NCBI GenBank assembly: GCA_015501075.1
Contig: JADNYJ010000090.1
Span: forward strand, 62,001 to 126,000
Direction of reading: 5' to 3'
Length of the DNA: 64,000 nt
From: Gymnopilus junonius
Taxonomy: Eukaryota; Basidiomycota; Agaricomycetes; Agaricales; Galerinaceae
Positions 11,425-23,182 of this stretch are shown piece after piece. Every line of letters starts with the position of its first letter. Positions within the stretch are counted from its first letter, which is position 1. The notes beneath the pieces are model-generated. The model saw only the letters and a list, made by a program, of their open reading frames with translations, was not told where the DNA came from and made no database searches. A program made the position numbers and the translations under genes.

Positions 11425-12671
11425 ATGGCGCTACCACCAAATGAAAACGTCGCGACCCTCTTCATTGGTGCGCTCATGTACGGGATTTACTTCTCCACTC
11501 TCCTACATTGTGTTCGTTGGCTGCTCTTCGTCGATGAGGGGTGGAAACTGCGCAGGTTGAGGGAAATTCACTGGCCTATGCTCCTCGTCACCTTCTTCTT
11601 GTTCGTGTTCTCCCTCACCAACCTCGCTCTTGCATTGAGGAGCACCATGAACGACATCATGGCCCTTCAAACTCCAGAAATAATGCAGAAGGTGGCAGGG
11701 GTCCCAGGACCGACTTGGGTTACTCTCGTAATGGTATGTGCACTTGTATAATGCCTCCGGCGGCGATCTTACTGGGCGCTTAAACTCGTATCCAGTGTAC
11801 CAATGCCAATCTATCGTCCCTTATCGCCGATATAGTATTAGTGAGTACGCGCTATATTCGAATTTTGCAACGCTAACCTATGGCTACGCTTACGAGATGC
11901 ATCGATGCTGGCTCGTGTGGAACAAGTCCATTAAAGTTATAGTGTTCCCCGCATTTCTGTGGATTGGGGGAGTCGGGCTTACGGGACTTCAAGCGTACTG
12001 GCAAGTCGTCCAGAGTCAGCATATTTTAGACGCTTGGCAGCCTGTCAATGAGACCGTTGGGCCAGGAACGATTCTAACGCCGTACTGGGGCTCTGTTATT
12101 ATCCTCAATGCGTATTCAACGGGTAAGTGAATTTTGACTTGCTCTAATAAGTAACTTGGTACTGATATAACGCACATTTATAGGCTTTATCATTTTTAGA
12201 ATATGGGACGTTGCTAGAAATTCTTCAAAGTTCGGCACTTCGACTCATCAACTCCGATTCGTCATGAGGGTATTGATTGAATCGGGCGTACTGTACCTGA
12301 CCATAGCCATTATCCATTTTCTCGTATGGTGGACACCCAATAGTTTCGCGATATCTGTCTCATCTGCTATCGTGAGTTTGAATTTTAATTGGGCCTGGAA
12401 CATGTGTTCTCATTAGTCTGTCCTTGCAATTTACGTCCAGAACTTACCGATTATTGGGATCGCCTTCAACCTTATTTTGATGCGTACGTACCACCGGAGA
12501 GTGGATGAGGAGCTGAGCGAGATGGAGGTAGAAGAGGAAAGGAGACATACATCTACGTTGCGGTTCCATCATTCTGGGGAACTTTCTGGCATGATTCCAA
12601 CAATAAGGCCAATGGATCGACAAACAGACCTAGGTCATTCGATGTCTAGAGACACTCATTCGCGGGTATAA
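11425..12671 (+). CDS. Seven-helix membrane protein of an Agaricomycete-expanded GPCR-like family
   Basis: ATG at 11425, four introns, TAA at 12669-12671; about 330 residues. Exon 1 gives two or three hydrophobic helices (TLFIGALMYGIYFSTLL; WPMLLVTFFLFVFSLTNLAL). Later exons give CTNANLSSLIADIVL, MHRCWLVWNKSIKVIVFPAF, YWGSVIILNAYSTGFIIFRI, VLIESGVLYLTIAIIHFLVW and NLPIIGIAFNLILMRTY. The RCWLVW block at the cytosolic end of a helix and the charged C-tail (DEELSEMEVEEERR) are typical of this fungal family of uncharacterised integral membrane proteins. It is not a Ste3 pheromone receptor by sequence. Function unknown; a receptor-like role is only an inference from topology. Confidence 0.8.
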
Positions 12672-13251
12672 CTGAATAAATAAAGCATCGGAATTAAGCA
12701 ATATCATATGTTTCAATAGCTTCCAGTTAGATATCAGCCGAGACTCGAAAAATAAATAGGGAAGTATGGCTTGGTGATTATGTCGATGAATTGACCTTGA
12801 AAGTCAGGAAAGCATCGTCAAGCTCTGTCATTGGAATCTGTATGCCAAGAAGCGTCAAAATCCTTATTATTCAATTGATTGCAGAGTACCGAGCGATGAA
12901 CTTTGAATTGTATATGCTCAGATTGAAGAATTACATTCCCGTCCTCGAACCAGTACAGTGGGTTGTCTTGAAACGGGGATATATCTTAACCTCGTTCTGC
13001 CGTCTCCACCTTCGTCTGACCTTGCTCTCTTAGCAGGCTGAACATTCTCGTCATCCACGAAAAAACTACCGTGCTGAGCGTTGGACGAGGAAGAGATGCA
13101 ATGAAATATCTTTGAAATATTCGCGGCTGATGCACCGATCACGTGCGTGACATATCAAGAAAAAATTCGAACTCGTTACTCGTAGATCTCTCTGCCGTTC
13201 ACCGCCATCATCCGTTATACCCATAGTTATGGACCATAGCTCCCTATTTCC
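12672..13251. other. Intergenic
   Basis: No gene or repeat seen. It contains the upstream region of the Rrp6 gene, whose start codon is unclear. Confidence 0.45.
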
Positions 13252-16200
13252 TTGGCTTCAACCTCTTTTAATGCTTTCAATGCTGAAGTCCAGGCTTCAG
13301 CACTGGCAACCACTCGAAAGGCAGCTGTGCTACCTGCAGACCTTGCTTTTCATCGGTCAATGGATCAAGAATTGAGCCAAAATTTGGATGCATTCTCGCA
13401 GAAAGTGATGAATATTACGAATAGGTTACTGTCGTTAGCCTCGACAGTGGACCACAAGCAAGGGAGTAGAGGGAAGGGAAAGGCCAAGTTGGAAAATCAG
13501 GACGATGTGGTGGACAATTTCCATGCTATTGTGGTCGACTCGGTGGATCAAATCTTGGAGAGAACGGTACGTTTGCATCGTGAATTTCAGTTTTTCACAA
13601 CTGAAGCTGTGTTCATAGGATACATGTCTTGACGAGTTCTGGGGAAAGAATAAAGCACCTGCCATTGCTATAAACCCTCCTATCACCTCAACAAAGGCTG
13701 GAATAAAGGTACGTTTTCACACTTAATCGCAAGGTCGTTGCTCAGAATTTTTGCAGAAAAACGCCACAATATCTACAATCGGGCAAGGCTCCCCTGCAGC
13801 TGTTATCCAACATGCTGCTCATCTCAAAAAACCGCAGCTATCATTTACGAAGAAAGTCGACAACTCGGATGTTCCATGGTACCCTGCCCTCTCCCATAAA
13901 TACCATGCAAAAGTGCCCCTGGGCCACGTATACACCGAGTCTGATGCAGAAAATAGTACTAGCACTATGTGGGCTTATTTCATCTTGTTCACGAGCTATG
14001 ACTCACGCTCTGCTTAGAGCAAACCATCCATACCGCTACGAGATTGTCCATCTCACGCACCCTCCAAGAATGTTTACGCCATGCACTCCGGTACAGCCTC
14101 CTTCTCTGGAAGAAACCGAGGCAATATGGGTTTCGACCAAGGTTAACTTTCAAAAGATGCTATCCAAGCTTAGGAGCGCCACAGAGATTGCAGTGGACCT
14201 GGAACATCACAGTTATCGCTCTTATTCCGGCTTCCTTTGTCTCATGCAAATTAGTGACCGAGAAAATGATTGGATTGTTGATTTGTTAGCAATGAGGGAT
14301 GAAGTGCAGTCATTGAATGAGATCTTTACGGATCCCAATGTCGTCAAGGTATGCAGTTCTTATTCTGTCTCCCAGTATTTGTCCTGACGTGAAGATATAG
14401 GTCTTCCATGGAGCAGATAGTGACATCGTCTGGCTGCAACAAGACTTCAATGTCTACATCGTAAACCTCTTCGACACATTTCATGCGTCCAAGCTCCTTG
14501 GTCAGTCAAACTATTTTCTGACGACGTCCTCTATTGACCTTGCGCGCTGCTATTCCCACTTGGTCTCTCCAGATTTTCCTCGCCATGGTCTCGCCAATCT
14601 CCTTGAAATGTATTGTGATTTTATTCCGGACAAACGATACCAGCTCGCGGATTGGAGGATCCGGTTTGTTAATTTCAATCTCATACAATTTTCGTCCTGG
14701 AGCTAATACCATTCATCAGACCACTTCCAGCAGATATGTTAAAATACGCTCGTTCAGACACCCACTTTCTATTGTACATCTATGACAACCTACGGAACGC
14801 CCTCCTTGACCGGTCCAGAACTCAATCGAAATCCCGCTCGCCGTTATTATCGCCACCGCCTTTTGCCTCTTCGACATTGTCATCACCTAAACATCTACTC
14901 GAGGAAGCTCTAGCGCGCTCAGCAGAGACATCGCTCAAGGTCTATACGAAAGAGCCCTATGATGTTGCTGAGGGGTCTGGAAGCGGCGGTTGGGATACCC
15001 TCGCGAAGAGATGGAATAAGATCGCGTTGACAACCGGTGGACCTGGTGTCGGAATTGGTGCGATGCAGAGGGAAGTGTATAAGAGCGTGCACTGGTGGAG
15101 GGAAAAGGCAGCAAGGGAGGAGGACGAGAGTACTAGGTTGGCTTTGGGCTAAATCTATCTCCGCGGAGAATCTTTAACTTATCTCGTTTTCAGATACGTG
15201 CTGCAGAACCACGTGCTATTCCTCATTGCGGAGCAACCTCCTGCGGACATGGCTGCTCTGCTTGCGTTCTTCAGGTCCTCTGTCCCACCGGTCGTGAAAA
15301 AAAGGGCAAAAGAGCTGTTGACTGCCATCAGGGATGCAGTGAAGCGTGGTATGTCCGTGTCGCGCATAGGTGCCCAGGCGACTGTGGAGGATGGTGCCAT
15401 GGTGGTCGGGTCCACCACTACCACCACTATCGTCGAGACGAAGGGGGTTGTCATGCTGGATACGGAAATTAAGGAGCTGGAGAAGGGGGAAGCGGTTGTG
15501 GACAAGGTTGAGAGCACGAGTATATGGGGCAGCAAGGTAGGCAGAAGCTTTTTTTGATTTTCATATGTCGTCGATGTGATGCTCAAGATCACTCCATTGG
15601 CAAATAGGATTCGCCAACTCTCCATCAACCTCCCAGTCCTCCTTATTTGGAGGTTCTGTTTCCACAGTGTCAAGAACGGTGAAGAGCACGACGAATAATG
15701 CTGGTTCTAGAGGTTTTATTGCATCAGTTAGCACGCTGTTTGGGGGCAGCACGAAGAGCAATATTCCCGTACGCAAAACCTGTCGCAGCATTGGGTGTAC
15801 GTTCATAAAGGCTAAAAGCTCTCATTTTCTTTTTCAGACATCTTTAAGCTCAAATGCCTCAATCGCACACGTAGTCCACCCTCGTTTTGAGGAGCTGGTA
15901 GCGAAAATTAACCGCAGCCTGGTAATGGCTCCTGCTGTTCCCAAGGTACGTTCATACTTGCATCTTTTGACTGCGTTTTATTACAGGTGGAATGGACTGA
16001 TACTATTCTTTACCTCTATGCGCAGATTGCTCACATTGCAACACCTGGACCTCAGGCAGCCGTTGAAGAGAGGGTCAAGTCGGAGATTGACGGTGGAGCT
16101 TCTGGGATGGAAGTTGAAGTTCCTTATCTTGCTCCTTCACAGAGGCAGACGAAGCAAATCAAGGAAGAGAGGGATACGATCGTCGTCGTTGGTCAAGCAA

Positions 16201-16567
16201 GGCAGAAGAGGAAGCGCAAGACCAACTCAGCTTCAGTGAACGAAGACGATGGGCAAAGTGCTGGCAATGTCAATGAGAAGGAAGCGAAGCTCAAGGCTGA
16301 AGCTGAGGCCGCGGAAGAAACTTCGGAACCATTTGACTTCTCTGTGGTCCCGAATATCTTGGATGATAACCCTGATACCGAAGCGCGGAAGGCAAAGCGA
16401 CAGAAAAAGCAGAGTAATAAGGGTATGTCGCTTGTTTCATGACCGTATAGATGTGAGAGGCTTAATCGTTATCGCTTCTAGGATCGACATTCTATGGCGA
16501 TTTCCCTGCCCCTCCAAGAGCCTATAGCGAGGTGAAGAGCGGGAACAAATCACATTCTTTCAAGTAG
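13252..16567 (+). CDS. rrp6: Exosome 3'-5' exoribonuclease Rrp6
   Basis: Nuclear exosome-associated DEDDy exonuclease that trims and degrades rRNA, snoRNA and aberrant transcripts. Domain order: PMC2NT-like N-terminus ([16 protein letters not shown], about 13350); linker with [12 protein letters not shown]; exonuclease core with [13 protein letters not shown] (first Asp/Glu, about 14188), [16 protein letters not shown] (about 14401) and [17 protein letters not shown] (DEDDy Tyr and Asp, about 14735); then an HRDC-like region from 15195 ([16 protein letters not shown]). The C-terminal tail is Lys-rich (QKRKRKT, KRQKKQ) and fits nuclear localisation. The last exon encodes [18 protein letters not shown] and ends TAG 16565-16567. 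About ten short introns. The N-terminal homology begins at 13252-13260, but no in-frame ATG precedes it: a TAG lies at 13237-13239 and the first in-frame ATG is about 13360. The true start codon or a short 5' exon is unresolved. Confidence 0.93.
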
Positions 16568-18035
16568 GAAGGGGCTGCCATGCAATGTCACCACGATGAG
16601 TACGCATTCTTACGTTAATGTTTTTTGCTGCATCTGACATCCTCATGTTCTTTATCTTTTACCTTCATTGAGTTAGCCTTCTCCGGATCTTGAAGAATTT
16701 TGGGGGTCACTATTTTCTTGACTCTCATGGTTTCGGCTGCGTCGTCCGATAAAAGTTATACACGAGTGAAGAACCTTATTTGTCTTTGTAGCTATGCAAT
16801 GCCGACGGCCACTTGAATCTCTTCCTTTGCACCGAGTCGTAATTCTTGTTCCCATGCTTGGTCCAGGAGTTCGTTACCAGTTGATGTTTGCTTCTGAAAA
16901 TTCTAGTCCCGCATATTGCTCGGGAACAATTTTCGTCCTTTGGACCCTGGATCTGGACGACACATAGGATGGCTCGACCTCCCTGCAGGGATCGGCGTGG
17001 CATGATTTTGCTCTGGGCTATTGTGATCTAGAGAAGGCGCTATTTTTGCTCAGGTTTTTTTCGTACCATGCACATGGTGAATTTCTATGTGCGCTTTCTG
17101 TTGCTCGGGCGGTCCGGTATCGGCATTCTGCTAGAAGGCAATTCAGGGGCGAAAGTCATGCATGCACTGGAGCTAAAATGAGTCATTAATCTCCAAAGTT
17201 TTTTGTCGGCAGTCCCAGAACACGATCCCTCAATTTTACCGGCGTGCATAGTGTTACTGAATTTCATCTCCGTTTTGTGTCCTTTTTTTCCTTATCACCG
17301 TTTGCAAGTCTGTTATAGTTAGCACCTACTCTGCGACTTCCTACTTATCAAGAACACAGCTTATCGTCTTATGGTTTCAACGGCCGACAGAGCTGAGGCT
17401 CAATAGTGGTGCTTCAGTTATTGCCTGAAGGTGAGTAGTTCCTTCCGCTCTTACGTCGGGCTACTGGATTGAAGTTTGTCAGAGATCGGAGAGCGAGTGC
17501 CAAGCTTAACGGGGATAACATTACCTGCACAGTCCTCCCGGCGGCCTCGCGTGTCGAGGCTGTGGGTGGACGGCAGTCGTTCACAGCACCAGTCAAGGAG
17601 GTCCATGGACCTCATCGGCAAAAACTACTCAATACAATATTCAAGTTCTTGGAGTACAGAAGAGCGAGGGATAGGATGTGAGCATGTTCACTGCACTGTA
17701 ATTCGCATCCTACCTCAGAATACAGCCGACGCTTGAAACCTTTTGACGATCTTCAATCTAGGTATTACGGGTTTCTTCATTGCGCAGACCGGTGCCATGA
17801 AGAAAGAGATCATTTCTTCGCGTTTCAAGTATTCGTCACTCTGCAGTTTAGTACCCGAGCGCTCGCGAACTCAAGTTTTCAATCGTAGGAGGACCCTATA
17901 GGACCCGACGAGAGCCTTAGAATGCGAGGCTCAAAATGCGAATCTGGGGTTATAAATTTCAACTTGTGTTGAGCCTTAGACTGTACACTTTCCCGCCATT
18001 CTGTGCCTCCATCTGCAATCGTGCAACGGGTATCC
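16568..18035. other. Gene-free stretch (1.5 kb)
   Basis: Several frames of about 60-90 codons on both strands overlap each other and have no motif or splice support. No repeat or RNA gene seen. Confidence 0.45.
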
Positions 18036-20370
18036 ATGGCCATGAAGAAACCCAGTAGTATCGATGAACCAACCGATATGGCTCCAATGCCAGAAGAACC
18101 CAAACCGGCTCTCCTGAAGTCGAGGACAGATACTTTCGACGTGCTCAGCATAACGCCCACTGTTGTTGCTGAGCCATGCTATGACATCGAACACGTTCCA
18201 GTCGAAAATGACCCTCGCGCTTGGTCGAACGCTCGGAAAGTGAGGAATCCTCTGACTGTCTCTTGTATTAGCGACTTAATGCTCCATTAGATTTCCAGTC
18301 TAGTTCTTATTTCGTTTGCTTCTACAATTGCTACACTGGGTTCCAATATTCAGAATCGTTAGTCGATGAGCTTTGCTCATCCCTTGGTCATTTTTTTATC
18401 ATCTGTTTTCAGCTGCTGTGGAACAAATGGAAGCGAGCCTGCAGGCCACAAGTTCTCAATTCAGCCTGAGCATCTCGACCTATATACTTATTCAAGGTCT
18501 CATGTCCTTGACATGGAGTGCAATCAGCGAGGTGAAAGGGCGTAAAGTAAATATTTCGAGGGTTCTTTTGCATAGCAAGGTTAATCCCCTTTCAGCTCGT
18601 CTATATCACATCATTGGGTTTATTTACTCTTGCGAGCATTATCCTTGCGCTGAGTCGACATATCGAAGCGTGAGTCATAATAGGCCCTCTGTCCTACTTG
18701 TGAACTTGGTTGATTATCTATTTTCTAGCGTGATTGGTTTCCGAGCTCTCCAGGCTGCCGGGTACGTGGTTAGGCAGCTGCGTCATTTTGGCTCCTCATT
18801 ATTTCTATCATAGCTCAAGTGCTGTTTTGGCCATCGGTGCGGCATCTCTTGCCGATATTTTTGAACCCGAGGAACGGGGTCGGAAGGTATGTAGCAGCCC
18901 TAATATTTTCTTCGATTCCTACATATATCTAAGCTTTTCGCCTGCAGATGGGTATCTATTATGTGGCCCCTCTTCTTGGACCGGTGCGCCCAGGCGATTT
19001 CTAGGGTTTCTATCCTTCTAATACCTCATCTTCATCCAGGCTTTTGGTCCAGTTTTCGGCGGCGTCTTTACCTCAGTTTGGGGCTGGAGAGCAATATTTT
19101 GGTTTCTCGCGCTGGCCGGCGGGTTGATGTTCCTAACGTTTATACTTTTTTCCGAGACACCTTTAGGCCCGAACGCAGTTTGACGTATCAGAACGTCCTC
19201 AAGAAGCGCCTTCAAAATATGCCTACACTGGGCGAAGGCGAAAACAAGTCGGGATTCAACCTCGACGTTGAAAAGAACTTTGCAAATCAAGCGGACCTGC
19301 AAGACAAGAGGAAGACTCCGATTAAATTATCTATCACCGACGTCAATCCTCTAACGCCTTTAATGCTTGTTGTTCGAAGAAAGAATAATTTCCTCGTCCT
19401 TTTGAGCTCAGGTACGTAATATAAACTCTACAGAATCCGTTTTGGCTTACTGCGTATGAAGGTCTTCTATTTGCCTATGGCTTCCTTATTTCATATGCGA
19501 CTGCACGAACTCTGGACGGATCTTATGGTTACGACCCCCTCAAAATTGGCTTAGTTACTCTTTCGTATGGTGCTGGTACGATTCCCCTTCAAATGTATTC
19601 CCTGTCCTCACTAATACCTTCTAAGGTTGTATGTTTGGCAGTGTCTTGGGTGGACGCTGGTCTGATAAGGAATTTGCGCTCCTGAAAGCTGCAAATGGCG
19701 GTCTGAGCTATCCGGAGGTCAGCAGGGACATTCAATGCCCATCTTTTTCCTTTCGTTGTCAGACTAGGCTTACTGATCATTTGGCTATGTTTCTTATGAT
19801 TTAGATGCGTTTGAAGAGTACATTAATTTGTGCATGCATCTTTCCTTTCTCTGCCATCATTTTTGGCTGGATCTGCCAGAAAGTAGTACACATTTCATTA
19901 ATAATTCTCTTCCTCTTTGCTGGAGGCTTTCTGAACATGTAAGATCTCTTTTATCTCTTGGTCGTGTACTTTTTACATTCCGAGCTGTTAGCTGGATCTA
20001 CTCCATTACTCTGGCTTACATTGTCGATGCTAATCCTGGAAGGTCGTCTACAGCGGTTGCCGCTAACAGTGCTTTTAGAGGAGTTCTCGCCTTTGTTTCT
20101 GCAGAGACTGCCGTACCACTACAGGTAGAATTTTAGCCTTTGGATTAGGATTACTGATTCTGACTCAACCTCAAGGATAACTTGGGAGATGGTGAGTTGC
20201 TGTCGTACATCTGAAGTAGATCAGCTAAACCATAACCAAATGATGAAATAGGTTGGTTATATACAATTTGGTCCGTAGTAGTGGCCTTTGCGGTTGCTTG
20301 TATGCTACTCGTCTGGTGGAAAGGTGCTCTATGGCGCGAACAAGCTGAGTCATTGGAGAAAGAACGATAG
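18036..20370 (+). pseudogene. MFS transporter (DHA1-like), copy 1, with a 1-nt frameshift
   Basis: Twelve-helix major facilitator, drug:H+ antiporter type by layout. ATG at 18036 (MAMKKPSSIDEPTDM), then a cytosolic N-tail with YDIEHVPVENDPRAWS shared with copy 2. Membrane exons follow: ISFASTIATLGSNIQN, SISTYILIQGLMSLTW, the loop SEVKGRK (MFS motif A position), RALQAAGSSAVLAIGAASLADIF, then PEERGRKMGIYYVAPLLGPAFGPVFGG. The central loop contains the shared DVNPLTPLMLV. The last helices include ITLAYIVDANPGRSSTAV. TAG at 20368-20370. At the T-run 19146-19151 (six T) the frame needs one more base: upstream reads FLTFILF, downstream reads RDTFRPERSLTYQ. Copy 2 is in frame here (FLFKDTFRKERSL). 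Either a young pseudogene or a homopolymer error. About 510 residues if whole. Confidence 0.85.
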
Positions 20371-20841
20371 TAAAGAGGTTAGTAGGACGTATCTTCCACT
20401 TAAAAGCTAGGGACGACTTATGTAGAGCTGACTGGTCCGTTAAACTGTGCATTGTCCCGTTTTTATCTAATTTATTTGACTTATGTACCATACATATTAT
20501 AATTATTCGTGCCTGCTGCTCTTGTACGTTTAAGAGTCCATGGACCATCGTACCTATTTCTGCTATCGACGTCATCCCGAATAGAATTTTGATCCTCAGA
20601 GCACGTGAACACATTCCGTCGGAACCTTCGGATATACGGGCTCTCATTTACCCTTCCTCTTCACCCTTTTTAACCCTGGGATACATATACATATGACTCG
20701 TGGAGAAAACGGTCAAATTCTATAAAGACCCTTATGATTGGAGAAAATGTGCCTTCCAGATTTCGGGCCTTGCACTACGGCCTTCAGGCCTTCACCACTG
20801 CGACCTCGCTTGCTACATTTTTCACCTGACGACCTCCCCGC
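20371..20841. other. Intergenic between the tandem MFS genes
   Basis: No gene seen. It holds the TATA-like site listed separately. Confidence 0.45.
20721..20727 (+). promoter_or_regulatory. Possible TATA box of the second MFS gene
   Basis: TATAAAG, 115 bp upstream of the ATG at 20842, in a plausible position for a fungal core promoter. Based on sequence match only. Confidence 0.3.
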
Positions 20842-23182
20842 ATGCTCATAGCCGCCAACGACCTCACTGACGAACACGTATCCACCATCTCGACGACTAA
20901 TTGTACCAGGCCAAGTCTTATGGACTCTAACCGCTGTACTGGCGCATCAAAAGGGTTAAGCGCTGCCCCCACCATCGTCCTGGAACAAGAAGTATCCTTT
21001 GACATAGAACATGTACCCGTTAAAGACGACCCTCGGGCATGGTCACCTGTTAGAAAAGTAACTGTTGAATCATTTAATCCCTTGATTACTTGCCTTACCC
21101 TCTCGTCAGAATGCCACGTTATTGCTGATAGCTTTTGCTTCTATGATTGCTGCTCTTTCCGCAAACATTCAAAATCGTGAGTTTCGCCAACTCGACGATA
21201 TGAGGATTTCTGACACCCCTTTTGTAGCTGCCATTAAGGAGATGGAGGCTGAACTTCCAGCCACTAGTTCGCAATTCAGCCTGAGTATTTCATATTTATC
21301 CTGATCCAAGGTATAATGCCTTTGCTATGGACTGCGGTTAGTGAAGTGAAAGGCAGAAAGGTGAAGCCTTCCTCAAATTTCTAGACTCATTTTCTCAAGA
21401 TTGTCAGCTCGTATACGTTGTTTCCGTTTTTCTGTTTACTATTGGGAGCATCATCGTTGCTCTCAGCCATGGTATTGGCCCGTATGTTTGACATTTCAGG
21501 CCTTCGTAGAAGAATTTTAATTTGTTTCTTCAGAGTGATAGGGTTAAGAGCTCTTCAAGCGGCTGGGTAAGCATCATTCACTTATTATCTCACTATTATG
21601 TCGACTCATCTGATTGCCTCTAGTTCGAGTGCGGTGATGGCAATAGGCGCTGCGTCCCTTGCAGACATCTTCGACCCGGAGGAACGGGGTCGGAAGGTTT
21701 GCCCCAAAGATATCTTTTATGATAACCTACCTGGTTAAGTGGAGATTTTTCTGTTTAGATGGGAATATATTATGTGGCGCCGCTCTTAGGACCTGTGCGT
21801 GCATAAGCTCCGTGATCACTCCCATTACTGACATACGAACTCTCAGGCCATTGGCCCCATTCTTGGGGGGTTTTTGACTGCAGTCTGGGATTGGCGAGCC
21901 ATTTTTTGGTTCCTTTCGATATTCGGCGGTTCTATTTTTATCGCCTTTATCTTCTTGTTCAAGGATACCTTCAGGAAGGAGCGTAGTTTGATATACCAAA
22001 GCGTTCTCAAGCGGCGCCTTCGAGACGCAGCTATAGCCTCTCCACCAGAACCCAACGTATCAATCACGGTTGACAAGTCAAGCACAGTCGTGGACGTGGA
22101 GAAGGACGTTGAAGTCAAAACTGTTGACCTCTCCCAGATTGCAGCTAGTGTCAACTTATCCATAACTGACGTTAACCCATTCAAGCCCTTGGGACTGGTC
22201 CTTCGCCGGAAGAACAACTTGCTCGTGCTTGTGTGCTCTGGTACTTTATTTTCTTTCTCGTTTATCTCCTTATACTCAGGTCATTCCAGGCGTTCAATTT
22301 GCATATGCGTTCGTGATTGTATATGCCACTTCACGAACACTCGAGACATCCTATAATTATGGACCTCTCAAAATTGGCCTTGTTACTCTTTCATTTGGCA
22401 TCGGTATGTCCTTGTCCGTATTTCGTTTTTATCCAGTTTTATGTTCATTTCCCATGATAGGCTGCGCATTCGGCAGCGTCTTAGGCGGCCGGTGGTCTGA
22501 CCGTGAGCTCGCACGACTGAAGGCTGCGAATGGTGGTCAAAGCTACCCTGAGGTGATACAAAAAGCGCGCTCTTGCTCATAACAAGTTCTGATAGCATAC
22601 CATTAGATGAGGTTGAAGAGTACCAGATTGGGCATTTTTTTCCTTCCTCCTTTCGTTCTCGGTTATGGATGGCTTTGTCGGGAGAAAGTCCATATTTCGG
22701 CAATCTGTATATTTTTATTCCTTGGAGGTTTCTTCTCTATGTGAGTCTTCTTTCTGTCTTTGAAAGCTCGTTTTCAATTTCATCTTCATCCAGTTGGATG
22801 TATGCCATCACGTTGGCCTACATTGTAGACTCAAACACTGGAAGATCGTCAACTGCAGTCGCCACAAATAGCGCCTTCCGAGGATCTTTCGCCTGTATCG
22901 CCACAGAAATTGTTGTTCCGATCCAGGTACGTTTCATGCTTTACTTAGAAATAGTTTACTGACCCTTCATATAGGACAATCTTGGAGATGGTACGATGCT
23001 AAATGGACAATTTGAAAATACTCACCCATTTTGTTTCAGGCTGGCTTTACACGATTGTAGCTGCGGTATTGGCTCTTACCAGTGCCGGGATGATACTGCT
23101 TGCTCGTCGAGGAGCACAGTGGCGAGAGGCAGCCGAGCTGCGCGAGAAACGGAAAGAAGTGAAGAGCACGTCTCTTCACTAA
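20842..23182 (+). pseudogene. MFS transporter (DHA1-like), copy 2, with a 1-nt frameshift
   Basis: Tandem paralogue of the gene at 18036, with the same intron positions and blocks (FDIEHVPVKDDPRAWS, PATSSQFSLSIS, SEVKGRK, RALQAAGSSAVMAIGAASLADIF, PEERGRKMGIYYVAPLLGP, DVNPFKPLGLVLRRKNN, YNYGPLKIGLVTLSFGIG, ITLAYIVDSNTGRSSTAVATN). ATG at 20842, TAA at 23180-23182. Near 21289-21293 one base is missing relative to copy 1: after SLSIS the frame reads into TGA (21301-21303), while the neighbouring frame continues IFILIQGIMPLLWTAV. The break falls at a different place from that in copy 1. The C-tail is basic and acidic mixed (EAAELREKRKEVKS). Predicted polytopic plasma-membrane exporter; substrate not inferable. 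Confidence 0.83.
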
